Below the pieces are notes generated by a model that was given only the letters and a program-made list of their open reading frames with translations, had not been told where the DNA came from and made no database searches. From Sinorhizobium chiapasense (lineage in GTDB: Bacteria; Pseudomonadota; Alphaproteobacteria; Rhizobiales; Rhizobiaceae): DNA of 64,000 bases. The stretch is taken from NCBI RefSeq assembly GCF_036488675.1, contig NZ_CP133152.1:1569161-1633160 (forward strand). Direction: 5' to 3'. Of the stretch, positions 1-8,814 are shown in pieces; the first letter of the stretch is position 1, and each line of letters opens with the position of its first letter. The translations under genes and the position numbers were made by a program.

Positions 1-20
1 CAGGGAAGTCTAGACAACAT
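1..20 (-). CDS. possible 5' end of a gene running off the left edge
   Basis: Reading leftward, an ATG at 20-18 follows a purine-rich GGAAGG about 9 bases upstream and opens MLSRLP before the window ends. A motif at 74-99 (ATTTTATG and ATAGTCTA on the plus strand) lies 54-79 bases upstream. A very similar motif lies at about the same distance before the 59-residue gene at 63330-63151. Six codons cannot identify a product; the SfnB-like neighbour makes a sulfur-related gene conceivable. The call rests only on start, ribosome site and shared promoter motif. Confidence 0.25.
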
Positions 21-73
21 GCCGTACGCCTTCCGGAAGTCTCCGCTCCTTTGGCTGGCCATCCTTATACGGC

Positions 74-99
74 ATAGTCTATCAAGTTAGTATTTTATG
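74..99 (-). promoter_or_regulatory. candidate promoter/operator motif shared with 63392-63410
   Basis: The plus strand reads ATAGTCTA, ten bases, then ATTTTATG. The same two blocks occur at 63392-63399 and 63403-63410 with three bases between them, again upstream of a leftward start codon. The function is unknown. The surrounding 1-543 holds no convincing complete gene; the 64-residue reading frame at 125-319 has no ribosome site or recognisable sequence. Confidence 0.3.
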
Positions 100-365
100 A
101 CAAAGGGGCCGATCATCAAGCATTTTGTTCAGTCGCTCATCTAAAGCGGACGCCGCCGAAGAACGCAGCCGGCTCTTTCCGATTGAAATCAAACCACGAT
201 TACTCCCTCGTCAGCAGTGCACAGAACGACCTCGGCCGTTGGGTGATCACAGCGTTGTCTGCTGCAACCGGGCAGATATTTGGCGGATGAAAGAAAACGC
301 TTCATGCTTCATACTATGAAAGAGCATCGACGCGAGCGAAGCAAAGAAAGTTCGATATCCATAAA

Positions 366-375
366 TTCTATAGAA
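366..375. promoter_or_regulatory. AT-rich palindrome upstream of the SfnB-like gene
   Basis: TTCTATAGAA is a perfect 10-base palindrome in an AT-rich stretch about 170 bases before the SfnB-like start. It could be an operator for that gene, perhaps for the neighbouring Rrf2 regulator. This is inferred from position and symmetry only. Confidence 0.25.
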
Positions 376-543
376 CAAGTTTTCTTACTCGGTGTAAGAT
401 GATCGTTCAGTGATACGGTCCAACGTCGGGCGGTCGCGGAAAATGAGAGGCGGCTTCCGCCGGCAGCGAAGTTCTTGGGATCGATCGCGATGGTCCTGGA
501 TTAAAGCGATCCAGGACCTATTTGCGGTCCACGGAGGATCGAT

Positions 544-1761
544 ATGGGAACCATCTCGCAGTTCGCCGAGAAGGCGAGGCCGCCCGCGCAGCGCATCGAG
601 AGCGAAGAAGAGGCCCTGTCGGTCGCGAGGGAGCTGGCAAGCCGCTTTGCCGAACGTGCGAGCGAACGCGACCTCGAACGCGTTCTTCCCTATGAGGAAC
701 TGGATCAGCTTGCGCAATCCGGCCTGCTGGCGATCAGCGTTCCATCCGACTACGACGGGATCGATGTTTCGAACGCCGTGCTTGCCGAGGTCGCTGCGAT
801 CCTGTCGGAGGCCGACAGTTCGATCGGCCAGATTCCCCAGAACCACTTCTATGTGCTGGAGGCGCTCCGTCACGACGGGACGGAGGAGCAGAAGAAGTTC
901 TTTTTCGGCCGCGCGCTTGCCGGCGACCGTTTCGGCAATGCGCTTGCCGAAACCGGGACGAAGACCGGCGGCCACTACAATACGCGCCTTAGCGAAGACG
1001 GTGCCGGTTATCGCATAAATGGCCGCAAGTATTATTCGACCGGTGTTCTCTTTGCCGATTGGATCGCCGTTTTTGCACTCGATCCCGCTGACCAGCTCAC
1101 CATGTCTTTCGTCCCGCGCGGCACCGACGGGGTCCAGATCATCGACGACTGGGACAGTTTCGGGCAGCGCGTCACCGGCAGCGGCACGACCGTTTTGCAG
1201 AACGTCTATGTGGCTGCCGGATCCGTCGTCAGGCATCATCGCGGCTTCGAACGCCCCGGCACCATCGGTTCCGTCGGCCAGATCATCCATGCTGGCGTTG
1301 ATCTCGGGATCGCGCGTGCCGCCTTCCGGGAAACCGTCGACTTCGTCCGCAACAAGGCCCGGCCCTGGATCGACACTGGCGTCGAGCGCGCGTCGGAGGA
1401 TCCGCTGACGATCGCCCGGATCGGCGAGATCGCCATCCGCCTGGAAGCGGCGTCGGCGGTCGTCGAGCATGCGGGAAAAAAGGTCGACGTCGCCCAAATC
1501 GATCCGACCGAGCAGCACGCGACCGAAGCAAGCCTCGCCGTCGCCGCTGCCAAAGTGCTGACGACCGAGGTCGCGCTTGACGCCAGCAACACGCTTTTCG
1601 AGCTTGCCGGCACTGCGTCGACGAAGGTCGCGCTCAATCTCGACCGCTATTGGCGCAACGCGCGCACACACACGCTGCACGATCCCGTGCGGTGGAAATA
1701 TCACGTCGTCGGCAATTACCACCTCAACGACGTCAAGCCGCCGCGCAATGGCTCGCTTTGA
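544..1761 (+). CDS. SfnB-like acyl-CoA dehydrogenase-fold flavoprotein monooxygenase (sulfur acquisition)
   Basis: The 405-residue protein has the acyl-CoA dehydrogenase fold: a helical N-terminal domain (about 20-120), a beta domain (about 125-230) and a C-terminal helical bundle (about 235-390). The overall pattern matches the SfnB/DszC branch, reduced-flavin-dependent monooxygenases and desulfurisation enzymes, rather than beta-oxidation dehydrogenases. Family members release sulfur from sulfones or organosulfur compounds under sulfur limitation. GGAGG lies 7 bases before the ATG. It is convergent with the Rrf2 gene. The substrate cannot be read from the sequence; a true acyl-CoA dehydrogenase is the less likely alternative. 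Confidence 0.75.
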   Translation: MGTISQFAEKARPPAQRIESEEEALSVARELASRFAERASERDLERVLPYEELDQLAQSGLLAISVPSDYDGIDVSNAVLAEVAAILSEADSSIGQIPQNHFYVLEALRHDGTEEQKKFFFGRALAGDRFGNALAETGTKTGGHYNTRLSEDGAGYRINGRKYYSTGVLFADWIAVFALDPADQLTMSFVPRGTDGVQIIDDWDSFGQRVTGSGTTVLQNVYVAAGSVVRHHRGFERPGTIGSVGQIIHAGVDLGIARAAFRETVDFVRNKARPWIDTGVERASEDPLTIARIGEIAIRLEAASAVVEHAGKKVDVAQIDPTEQHATEASLAVAAAKVLTTEVALDASNTLFELAGTASTKVALNLDRYWRNARTHTLHDPVRWKYHVVGNYHLNDVKPPRNGSL

Positions 1762-1830
1762 GATTGGTTGAAGTCCGCGGGTGTCGGGTCTAAGAATTCC
1801 CCGGATCAACGCATAGGGATCGGCAAATGG

Positions 1831-2286
1831 TCAGCCGGCTTCGCTGCGAAGCGGCGCCACGATCTCTTCCTTCTCGCCGGCGGCAAACTGTTCGAGCGTC
1901 ATGTTGTCGAGGATTCCTGCGATGGCATCGCGTACGACCACCATCGAGCGCCGCACCTGACAGGTTTCCGGATCGCGACAGTCGTCGCAGGCCTCGAAGG
2001 CCGTGCGGCTGGCGCAGCGGATCGGCGCGAGCGGGCCATCGAGCGTGCGGATCACCTGGCCGACGCGGATTTCGGCCGCCGGACGCGCCAGCGAATAGCC
2101 TCCCCCGGGCCCCTTCTTGGAGCGAAGGAACCCGGCGTTCCGGAGTTCCAGCATGATCGTGTCGAGGAATTTCTTCGGCAAATTGTTTCGGACGGCGATA
2201 TCGGTGATGAAGGCCGTCTCGCCCGGCTGCAGCTGGGCAAGGTCAACCATTGCCTTCAGACCGTATTTTCCTTTTTTTGTCAGCAT
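1831..2286 (-). CDS. Rrf2-family transcriptional regulator, probable Fe-S sensor
   Basis: The 151-residue protein begins MLTKKGKYGLKAMVDLA, the usual opening of an Rrf2 winged helix. Four cysteines at 91, 100, 103 and 109 sit where IscR/RirA/NsrR-type members bind an iron-sulfur cluster, with spacing C-x8-C-x2-C-x5-C. An in-frame GTG at 2328 would add 14 residues, but the family start favours 2286. Its targets are unknown. The convergent SfnB-like gene suggests sulfur control and the iron importer upstream suggests iron; neither is shown. Confidence 0.8.
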   Translation of the reverse strand: MLTKKGKYGLKAMVDLAQLQPGETAFITDIAVRNNLPKKFLDTIMLELRNAGFLRSKKGPGGGYSLARPAAEIRVGQVIRTLDGPLAPIRCASRTAFEACDDCRDPETCQVRRSMVVVRDAIAGILDNMTLEQFAAGEKEEIVAPLRSEAG

Positions 2287-2761
2287 GAGACATCGCTTTC
2301 GAGAAAGACGTTTGCCGTCGCCCGACACACCGGGCGTCGCGCCGGCTCATACGTTTACTGGGGCATGTTAGATATGGATTATATAGATCAGCCCCATTGC
2401 GGCGGCAAGAAATCATTCAGTTCCCAGATAGATTTACTGTGAAGCTCCCGAATAGTCGTGACAGCGCTCATTCGCTTCGAACGACATTGGCGGCGACCAG
2501 CGCTCGGGATGGCCGGAACGCCTGCAATTGGGGCACAGCAGGCGCCTCCACGCCGCCACTCAGGCGCGGAGTGCAATCTTGAGAAGGCGTGTAAGGATTT
2601 CCCGCCAGGAACCGCGATGTTTCAAAGGGTTACAGAATTTTACCGTTTCAACGACCGCGAAATACCAGCGCCGGCTCCACCTCTTGCCGGCCGCGAGCAG
2701 TGAAGGCGCGCCGGAAAAGCCGTGCGCCCTTGAAGAGGTCCTCGATCTCGCTGGCCGGCGG
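2287..2761. other. intergenic stretch without a supported gene
   Basis: This holds the promoter side of the Rrf2 gene, with an AT-rich run around 2366-2390, and the region after the ABC ATPase stop. Around 2620-2665 the words TTTCAAAGGGTTA and TTTTACCGTTTCA resemble degenerate parts of the mosaic repeat seen complete near 44739-44828. The short frames here (2388-2576 minus, 2397-2582 plus) have no ribosome site or family signature. Confidence 0.4.
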
Positions 2762-3523
2762 TCAGGCGGTCTGGATGGAATCGTCGACGATGACGACGGG
2801 GCGGCCCAGCGAGCATGCCTCGACGCGGGCTTCGACCCGATAGACGGTTTTCAGCATTTCCGCGGTGATGACCGAATGTGTCGGGCCGCTCGCCACGACC
2901 GATCCGTTGCTGATCACGATGGTGTCGTCGCAATAGCGCAGCGCGTGGTTGAGGTCGTGCAGGGCGATCAGCACCGCCATCCCGGATTGCGCCGACAACC
3001 GCTTCATGAAGCCGAGCACCTCGATCTGACGGAAGAGATCGAGCGCCGACGTTGGCTCGTCCATCAGCAGGACTTCCGGCTTGCGCACCAGCGCCTGCGC
3101 GATCGAGACGAGTTGGCGCTGGCCGCCGGACAGTTCGCCGAGACCGCGGAAGGCCAGGTCATCGATCCTGAGCGCCGCAAGCACCCGATCGATTTCCGCA
3201 AGCTCGGCGTCCTTGACCTTCCAGCCGGATCCCTGCTTGGCCGACAGCAGTACCGACTCGTAGACGGTCAGCACTGCGTTCGCCCCCGTGTCCTGCGGCA
3301 TATAACAGATCGCCTCCGGACCCTTGGCCGTATCGGAGAGATGGACGAGGCCAGGGCCGGCGGCAAGGCCGGCGATGCGCTTGAAGAGCGTCGATTTGCC
3401 GGCGGCATTCGGACCGATGACGGCGGTCAGGCGGCCGCCTCTCAGCGTTCCGGTGTTGATGTCGGACAGCACCACGCACCGACCGTATGTCGCTCCGACA
3501 TCCTTGAGCGTCAGCGCTACCAT
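2762..3523 (-). CDS. iron/siderophore-type ABC transporter ATP-binding protein (FecE/FhuC-like)
   Basis: The 253-residue ATPase has Walker A GPNAAGKST at 37-45, signature LSGGQ in the middle, Walker B VLLMDEPTS followed by an LD loop, and the switch histidine in ALHDLNHA. It resembles the FecE/FhuC/BtuD class that powers import of iron chelates, haem or cobalamin. It is the last gene of a four-gene leftward operon and overlaps the permease by 7 bases, a sign of translational coupling. Iron chelate import is favoured because of the IRO box at the head of the operon. Confidence 0.88.
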   Translation of the reverse strand: MVALTLKDVGATYGRCVVLSDINTGTLRGGRLTAVIGPNAAGKSTLFKRIAGLAAGPGLVHLSDTAKGPEAICYMPQDTGANAVLTVYESVLLSAKQGSGWKVKDAELAEIDRVLAALRIDDLAFRGLGELSGGQRQLVSIAQALVRKPEVLLMDEPTSALDLFRQIEVLGFMKRLSAQSGMAVLIALHDLNHALRYCDDTIVISNGSVVASGPTHSVITAEMLKTVYRVEARVEACSLGRPVVIVDDSIQTA

Positions 3524-4587
3524 GACCGTCTCCTGTTGGTGAAAATCAGCACGAAGAAGAAGGGAACGCCGACGAGCGCCGTGATGATGCCGATCGGCAG
3601 CACCGCGCCGGGGATGAGCATCTTGCTGACGACGGACGTCACCGAAAGCAGAAGCGCACCGCAGAGAACGGAAGCCGGCAGGAAGAAGCGCTGATCCTCG
3701 CCGACCAGCATGCGGGCGATATGCGGTCCCACGAGACCGACGAAACCGATGGTGCCGACGAAGGAGACGGGGATTGCCGCAAGCAGGCTGACCGTCAGCA
3801 TGGTTTCGAGCCTCAGGCGCCGGACATTGATGCCGAAGCTCGCCGCCTTGTCGTCGCCGAGTCTCAGCGCCGTCAGCGCCCAGGCATGGCGCGCAAAGAG
3901 CGGCACGGCCAGGACGAGCACGGCGCCGGTGATCGAGACCTTGGGCCAGGTCGCCTTGGTGAGGCTCCCCATGGTCCAGAACACGACGGCGGCGAGCGCC
4001 TGCTCGGACGCCAGATATTCAAGCAGCGACAGCGCCGCATTGAAGGTGAAGACGAGAGCAATGCCGATGAGCACGATCGTTTCGACGGTCACGCCGCGCA
4101 TGGTCGAGGCGAAATGGATGAAGAGTGCCGCCACCATCGCCATCAGGAAGGCGTTGATCGGCACCATGTAGTGGACCGCGACGGGAAAGATCGCCACGCC
4201 GGCGACGAGGCCAAGCGCCGCGCCGAAGCCGGCGGCAGCGGAAATGCCGAGCGTGAAGGGGCTCGCCAGCGGGTTGGCAAGAATCGTCTGCATCTGCGCG
4301 CCCGCGACCGAGAGCGACGCACCGACGGTGACCGCCATCAGCGCAATCGGCATGCGGATGTCCCAGATCACCACGCGAAGCTGGTCGCCGACCGTCTCCG
4401 GGCGGAACAGGGCCGCGAGCACATCGGCGAGCGGATAGTTCGCCGGCCCGAGCGCCATGTCGACCGCCACCGACACGAAGAGCGCCGTGACGAGACAGGA
4501 GATCAGCAGCAACCGGCGCAGGACGAGGGCGCGGTAACGCCCGCGCCCCTCAATGCCGGAGAATTCCCCCACGGCCGCGACCATCAT
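3517..4587 (-). CDS. FecCD-family ABC transporter permease
   Basis: The 356-residue inner-membrane protein has about ten hydrophobic segments. It carries the family hallmarks GAxMQ (as AGAQMQTILANPLASPF) near 90-110, and a GLVGPHIAR element near 290 that contacts the ATPase. No second permease gene is present, so a homodimer is expected. The stop overlaps the ATPase start and the start overlaps the upstream binding-protein stop by 4 bases. Confidence 0.9.
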   Translation of the reverse strand: MMVAAVGEFSGIEGRGRYRALVLRRLLLISCLVTALFVSVAVDMALGPANYPLADVLAALFRPETVGDQLRVVIWDIRMPIALMAVTVGASLSVAGAQMQTILANPLASPFTLGISAAAGFGAALGLVAGVAIFPVAVHYMVPINAFLMAMVAALFIHFASTMRGVTVETIVLIGIALVFTFNAALSLLEYLASEQALAAVVFWTMGSLTKATWPKVSITGAVLVLAVPLFARHAWALTALRLGDDKAASFGINVRRLRLETMLTVSLLAAIPVSFVGTIGFVGLVGPHIARMLVGEDQRFFLPASVLCGALLLSVTSVVSKMLIPGAVLPIGIITALVGVPFFFVLIFTNRRRSW

Positions 4588-5723
4588 TCACCCCCTTGGG
4601 GAAGCGAGACGAAATAGCCCGGCCGATAGGCGACCGGCAGGAATTTCTCGTGGAACTCGCGGAACGTGCGCTCCGGATCGATGTCGGCAAAAAGCTCCGG
4701 GTGGAACCACTTGGCAAATTGCTGGATCGGCACGAACTCGTAGGGTGCACCGTAGAACTGGTGCCAGACGGCATGCACCCTGCCCTCCTTCACCGCCTTG
4801 AGCGTGGTGAAGCCCGGACGCTGCATCAGCGCCGCCAGCCTTTCCCGAGCCGCGGCCGGATCGGCGCCGCGGCCGACATTCACGAACTGGTTGATGTCGG
4901 ACTCGGCCGCCCAGTTGCTGCCGGTGACGATCACATGGTCCGGATCGGCGACGACGAGTTGTTCAGGATTGAGGTCAACGAAGGTTGTTGTGGCCACATC
5001 CGAGCCGATATTGTGGCCGCCCGCCTTTTCCACCATCTCGCCGAAATTGGCAGGCCCGAAGGTCCTGCAGCAGGCGGTTTCACCGGTTATGCCGGGCGAG
5101 CGCTCGATGAAGACCTTCGGGCGCTTAATCGCACCGGCTGCCGCCAGACGATCGGTCACCAGCGCGATTTGGGCTTGGCGCCAGGCGATGAACTCCTTGG
5201 CCTGCGCCTCCGCGCCAAAAAGCGCCGCGAGAATTTCGACGGATTTTTCGCTGTTCTTGGCCGGGTCGACGCGGAAGTCGAGAAAAACAACGGCGATACC
5301 GGCCGCGGCCGCCTTCTCGATGAAGCCTGCCTCCTCGACCGCCTGCTGCGCTTCGAGATTCAGCGTCAGCACGTCCGGCTTCAGCGCAATTGCCGCTTCC
5401 AGGCTGAAATCGCCGCTCGGGATATAGCCGAACAGCGGCAGGTCCGCGATCGCCGGAAAGCGCTCGCGATAGGCGGCGTAGGAATCCGGATCCTTCTTGA
5501 TCAGGTCATCACGCCAGCCGACGATCGTGTCGAAGACGTGCTCGCCCTTCAGTGCCGCTGCCACATGAATCTGCCGCGCCTCGCCAAGCAGCACCCGCTT
5601 GGCCGGGAGGTCGAGTTCGACCCGGCGGCCGGTAACATCGGTGATCTCTGCGGCGATCGCCGGTGCAGCGATGAGCGCTGCCACGGCGACCAGCGCCGGG
5701 AGAAGTTTCTTGAACAGCGACAT
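4584..5723 (-). CDS. periplasmic iron-chelate binding protein, paralog 2
   Basis: The 379-residue precursor begins MSLFKKLLPALVAVAAL with a cleavable signal ending AAPAIAA. The body is a two-lobed class III (FhuD/BtuF-like) binding protein with an opening block ITDVTGRRVELDLPAKRVLLGE. A vicinal cysteine pair (TACCRTFG) lies near the middle. It is clearly paralogous to the gene just upstream. The frame extends 19 codons further, but the signal peptide marks 5723 as the start. It overlaps the permease by 4 bases. Confidence 0.85.
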   Translation of the reverse strand: MSLFKKLLPALVAVAALIAAPAIAAEITDVTGRRVELDLPAKRVLLGEARQIHVAAALKGEHVFDTIVGWRDDLIKKDPDSYAAYRERFPAIADLPLFGYIPSGDFSLEAAIALKPDVLTLNLEAQQAVEEAGFIEKAAAAGIAVVFLDFRVDPAKNSEKSVEILAALFGAEAQAKEFIAWRQAQIALVTDRLAAAGAIKRPKVFIERSPGITGETACCRTFGPANFGEMVEKAGGHNIGSDVATTTFVDLNPEQLVVADPDHVIVTGSNWAAESDINQFVNVGRGADPAAARERLAALMQRPGFTTLKAVKEGRVHAVWHQFYGAPYEFVPIQQFAKWFHPELFADIDPERTFREFHEKFLPVAYRPGYFVSLPQGGE

Positions 5724-5779
5724 AGGCAAACCTCTTGATAGGAGCGCCGGAGCCTCAATTCCCTCCGGCGCCCGAACCA

Positions 5780-6913
5780 TTATTGACCGACATTCAGCGA
5801 AACGAAGTAGCCGCCCTTGTAAGGCAGCGGCAGGAAGCGCTCATGCAGTTCCTTGAACGTCGCCTCGGGATCGAGATCCTTGAAAAGGTCCGGATGCAGC
5901 CACTTGGCGATCTGCTGCACGGCGACGAACTGATAGGGATTGTTGTAGAACTGGTGCCAGATGGCATGGACGTTGCCGTCCTTGACCGCCTTGACTCCCG
6001 TGAAGGCCGGGCGCTTGGTCAGGTTTTCGAGCTTGCGACGTGCTTCCGTCTCGTCGGCGCCATAACCGACGCCGACCCAGGCGCCGCCGGGAACGTAACC
6101 CTGCCAGTTGCCGCCGGTAATGATGATCTGATCGGGGTTCGCGGCGATGATCTGCTCCGGATTGACCGTGCCGAACGTCCCCGGGATGATGTCCTTCGCC
6201 ATGTTCACGCCACCGGCGAACTCGACCATCTTGCCGAAATTCTCATTGCCGAAGGACATGCAGCAATCGTCGGAATAGCCGCCGGCGCGTTCGACAAAGA
6301 CCAGCGGCTTTTTCGCGTCGGCCTTGGCGAGCACATCGGTCACCTTGGCGATGTTGTCCGCGCGGAACTTGATGAACTCCTCGGCCTTTTCCTCCTTGCC
6401 GATGAGCTTGCCCATGATGCGCATGCTCGGTTCGGTGTTTTCCATCGGCTTCTCGCGGAAATCGACGTAGACGAGCGGAATGCCGACCTTGCCGAGCTTT
6501 TCGATGTAGCCGGCCTCCTCCGTCGCCGTCTTGGCGTCGACATTCATCAGCACGACGTCCGGCTTCAGCGCCACGGCCTGCTCGATGTCGAAGGTTCCGT
6601 CCTTCATGCCGCCGAAAGTGGGCAGCTTGCCGATATCGGGATATTTGGCGAGATAGGCGGCATAGCTTTCCGGGTCGGCCTTTGTGAGGTCGTCACGCCA
6701 GCCGACAACGCGCTTGAAAGGCTCTTCCCGGTCGAGCGCGCCAAGGAAATAGATCTGGCGCCCCTCGCCGAGAATCACATGCTCGACCGGCACCTCGACC
6801 TCGACGTCCCGTCCCGTCACGTCTCTGACCTTGACCGTTTCAGCCAATGCCGGGGCCGAAAAAAGGATGCAAAAACCCATGGCGGCGGTGGCCACCCTGT
6901 TGAAAAGCCTCAT
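5780..6913 (-). CDS. periplasmic iron-chelate binding protein, paralog 1
   Basis: This is the first gene of the importer operon. The 377-residue precursor has a signal peptide ending APALA, then VKVRDVTGRDVEVEVP and a class III binding-protein body. Like its paralog it has adjacent cysteines, here DDCCMSFG. It also shares the C-terminal block W-H-P-x-L-F and the ending GGYFVSL. Two binding proteins for one permease suggest two ligand forms, or a duplication in progress. GGAG lies upstream of the ATG, and the IRO box is 44 bases before the start. Confidence 0.85.
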   Translation of the reverse strand: MRLFNRVATAAMGFCILFSAPALAETVKVRDVTGRDVEVEVPVEHVILGEGRQIYFLGALDREEPFKRVVGWRDDLTKADPESYAAYLAKYPDIGKLPTFGGMKDGTFDIEQAVALKPDVVLMNVDAKTATEEAGYIEKLGKVGIPLVYVDFREKPMENTEPSMRIMGKLIGKEEKAEEFIKFRADNIAKVTDVLAKADAKKPLVFVERAGGYSDDCCMSFGNENFGKMVEFAGGVNMAKDIIPGTFGTVNPEQIIAANPDQIIITGGNWQGYVPGGAWVGVGYGADETEARRKLENLTKRPAFTGVKAVKDGNVHAIWHQFYNNPYQFVAVQQIAKWLHPDLFKDLDPEATFKELHERFLPLPYKGGYFVSLNVGQ

Positions 6914-6956
6914 TGTTCTTCGCTCCGCTGAAAAATCTGCGCGATCTAATATTTCA

Positions 6957-6971
6957 TGACTTTATCAGTCA
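6957..6971. promoter_or_regulatory. IRO box, RirA-type iron operator
   Basis: The sequence reads TGA, nine bases, TCA, the iron-responsive operator form bound by RirA in Rhizobium and Sinorhizobium. It lies between the divergent binding protein (start 6913) and the methyltransferase (start 7121), so both may respond to iron. rirA itself is not in the window. Confidence 0.6.
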
Positions 6972-7001
6972 ACATTTATCTTTTAGAACGCTTCCAAACA
7001 T

Positions 7002-7052
7002 CATGCATGTCGCCCGAAAGTGTGCAGCGGTTTAGGGGCAACGACATGCATG
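7002..7052. repeat. palindromic repeat, type C, copy 1
   Basis: Perfect 11-base arms, CATGCATGTCG at 7002-7012 and CGACATGCATG at 7042-7052, enclose CCCGAAAGTGTGCAGCGGTT and flanking bases. The inverse of the same element lies at 49963-50010, between thuF and thuE. It is probably a rhizobial intergenic mosaic element. It lies in the leader of the methyltransferase gene. Confidence 0.65.
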
Positions 7053-7120
7053 AAAAGCAAGAGGTAAAGCGCGTCGCATATTCCGTATGCTTGCAGCGCG
7101 CTTTGTCGGACGGGGACGAT

Positions 7121-7930
7121 ATGAGCGACGTGGCTGAGCGGCGGAACTATAACCTTCGCGACGAAATCAAGGCCTATTGGTCGGAGCGCGCGGCAACCTT
7201 CGACCTTTCTCCCGGACACGAGATTTTCTCGGAGGAAGAGCGTGCGGCGTGGCACCGGCTGATGCGGCGCCATCTCGGTGAGGGCGAAGGCCGCCTGGCG
7301 CTGGACCTCGCAAGCGGCACCGGCGTCGTCTCGCACCTGCTTGACGACCTCGGCTTCCGGGTGACCGGCCTCGACTGGGCCGAACCCATGCTCGAGCGGG
7401 CGCGCAGCAAGGCGCGCGAGCGCCGGCGCAGGATTTCCTTCCGCATGGGCGATGCCGAAAACACGATGGAGCCGGACGATCACTACGATGCGGTGGTCAA
7501 CCGGCATCTGGTCTGGACGCTGGTCGACCCGGCCGCAGCTTTCGCGGAATGGCTGCGCGTCTTGAAGCCGGGCGGCACGCTGCTCATCGTCGACGGCGAC
7601 TTCGTCAACTCGACCGCGCTGGAGCGGCTGTTCTCGAAGCTCAGCGCCTGGGGGCAGCGCGCCGGGCTTCTAAAAGCGGACACCCCATCCGGCTCCCGCC
7701 GAATGATGGAGACACACAGGAGCATCCTCTCGCGTGTCCATTTCTCGCAAGGCGCGCGAGCCGAAGCAGTGGTCGACATTCTTCGGAAGGCTGGATTTGT
7801 CGATGTCGAGATCGATACCGATCTCAGCGAAATCCATCGGACGCAGGCGAGAAACTGGAATGTCTTCAAGGCGCTCGCACGCAAGAGCCAGCACCGCTAC
7901 GCGATCCGCGCAAGCAAGCCGTCGAGCTGA
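7121..7930 (+). CDS. class I SAM-dependent methyltransferase
   Basis: The 269-residue protein has motif I LDLASGTG at 61-68, then a typical Rossmann order: VTGLDWAEPML (ribose-binding acid), MGDAEN, and LRVLKPGGTLLIVDGD. The frame is open from 6956, but that would start inside the IRO box. GGGGA lies 5 bases before the ATG at 7121, which is preferred. It is divergent from the iron importer and shares its control region. Small-molecule methylation linked to siderophore or metal metabolism is plausible; the substrate is unknown. Confidence 0.8.
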   Translation: MSDVAERRNYNLRDEIKAYWSERAATFDLSPGHEIFSEEERAAWHRLMRRHLGEGEGRLALDLASGTGVVSHLLDDLGFRVTGLDWAEPMLERARSKARERRRRISFRMGDAENTMEPDDHYDAVVNRHLVWTLVDPAAAFAEWLRVLKPGGTLLIVDGDFVNSTALERLFSKLSAWGQRAGLLKADTPSGSRRMMETHRSILSRVHFSQGARAEAVVDILRKAGFVDVEIDTDLSEIHRTQARNWNVFKALARKSQHRYAIRASKPSS

Positions 7931-7991
7931 AAGAGAACCCGCGATTTGTGGTTAAGCCGGATCGAGCGTGGCCGGCCCAGGTTCCGCGAAG

Positions 7992-8747
7992 CTATTGTTC
8001 TTCGGCCTGTTCGGCGAGGCGCTTCAGCCCGGGAATGTCGCAAAGGACGAGCTTCTGCCTGCCGCCCTGGACAAGACCGCGTCCTTCCCAGGCGCTCAAT
8101 ATTCGCGAGACGGTATGCAGTGTCGTGCCGGTCATCTCGGCGATATCCTGCCGCGAGATCGGGAAATCGATGCGCACCCCGCTCTGTTCGCGGCGGCCGG
8201 CCTTGTCGGCGAGCCGCAGCACCGCATGCGCAACGCGCCGTTCGACCTCCTCGGTCGACATCTCGCGGATTCGGGTATGCGCCTCGTCCAGCCGCTGGCC
8301 GATCGTATGCATGGCATTGACGGCGAGATGCGGGTTCATCTCGACGAAGACGTTCCAGAGCTCCGTCGGCCAGGCGAGCACCAGGCTTTCGGTCGCCGAC
8401 GTCGCAGTTCCGGGATAGTCGTTGCGCTGAAGGGCGCGGGCAAAGCCGAAGAGATCGCCGGGATTGACGACCCGAACGATGATCTGCTGACCGTCCCGCG
8501 TCACTTGGGTTACCTTCAGGCGCCCATGCAGCAGCAGGTAGAAGAAATCAGCTGTCGCCCCCTGCTCGAATACCGCCTCGTTTTGCGGAACGCGCCGGAC
8601 GGTCGCGTACGCCAGCAGCTGATCGAGCTCCTGGTCGCTCATCTTCTGAAACAATGGGAGTGATTTGACGAGTGTTCGGTCGAGCGCGGCCACGTCGTTC
8701 CTTGTCTTCTGCCGTTCCGATATCGCGGCTGCTATACCATAGAGCAT
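7992..8747 (-). CDS. nnrR: NnrR, Crp/Fnr-family nitric oxide-responsive regulator
   Basis: The 251-residue protein has an N-terminal cyclic-nucleotide-like beta barrel (about 35-150) and a C-terminal helix-turn-helix with SRQDIAEMTGTTLHTVSRILSAW-type recognition residues. It has no N-terminal cysteine cluster, so it is not an oxygen-sensing FNR. In denitrifying rhizobia NnrR activates nir and nor genes in response to NO. It follows nirV by about 67 bases in the same direction, as in Sinorhizobium. The start is uncertain: an upstream extension would overlap nirV, and the ribosome site at 8747 is weak. Confidence 0.88.
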   Translation of the reverse strand: MLYGIAAAISERQKTRNDVAALDRTLVKSLPLFQKMSDQELDQLLAYATVRRVPQNEAVFEQGATADFFYLLLHGRLKVTQVTRDGQQIIVRVVNPGDLFGFARALQRNDYPGTATSATESLVLAWPTELWNVFVEMNPHLAVNAMHTIGQRLDEAHTRIREMSTEEVERRVAHAVLRLADKAGRREQSGVRIDFPISRQDIAEMTGTTLHTVSRILSAWEGRGLVQGGRQKLVLCDIPGLKRLAEQAEEQ

Positions 8748-8814
8748 CAGAGCAAGAAAGGACCGCCCCCCGGCCTCCCCGGCCGCGTGGCCGGAGGGGA
8801 AGGCAAGTGCGCTG

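Noticed and set aside
385..1809. 474-codon open frame on the minus strand
   Set aside because: It lies antisense to the SfnB-like gene and has no recognisable domain or ribosome site.
2528..3694. 388-codon open frame on the plus strand
   Set aside because: It lies antisense to the ABC ATPase with its Walker motifs; no family sequence in this frame.
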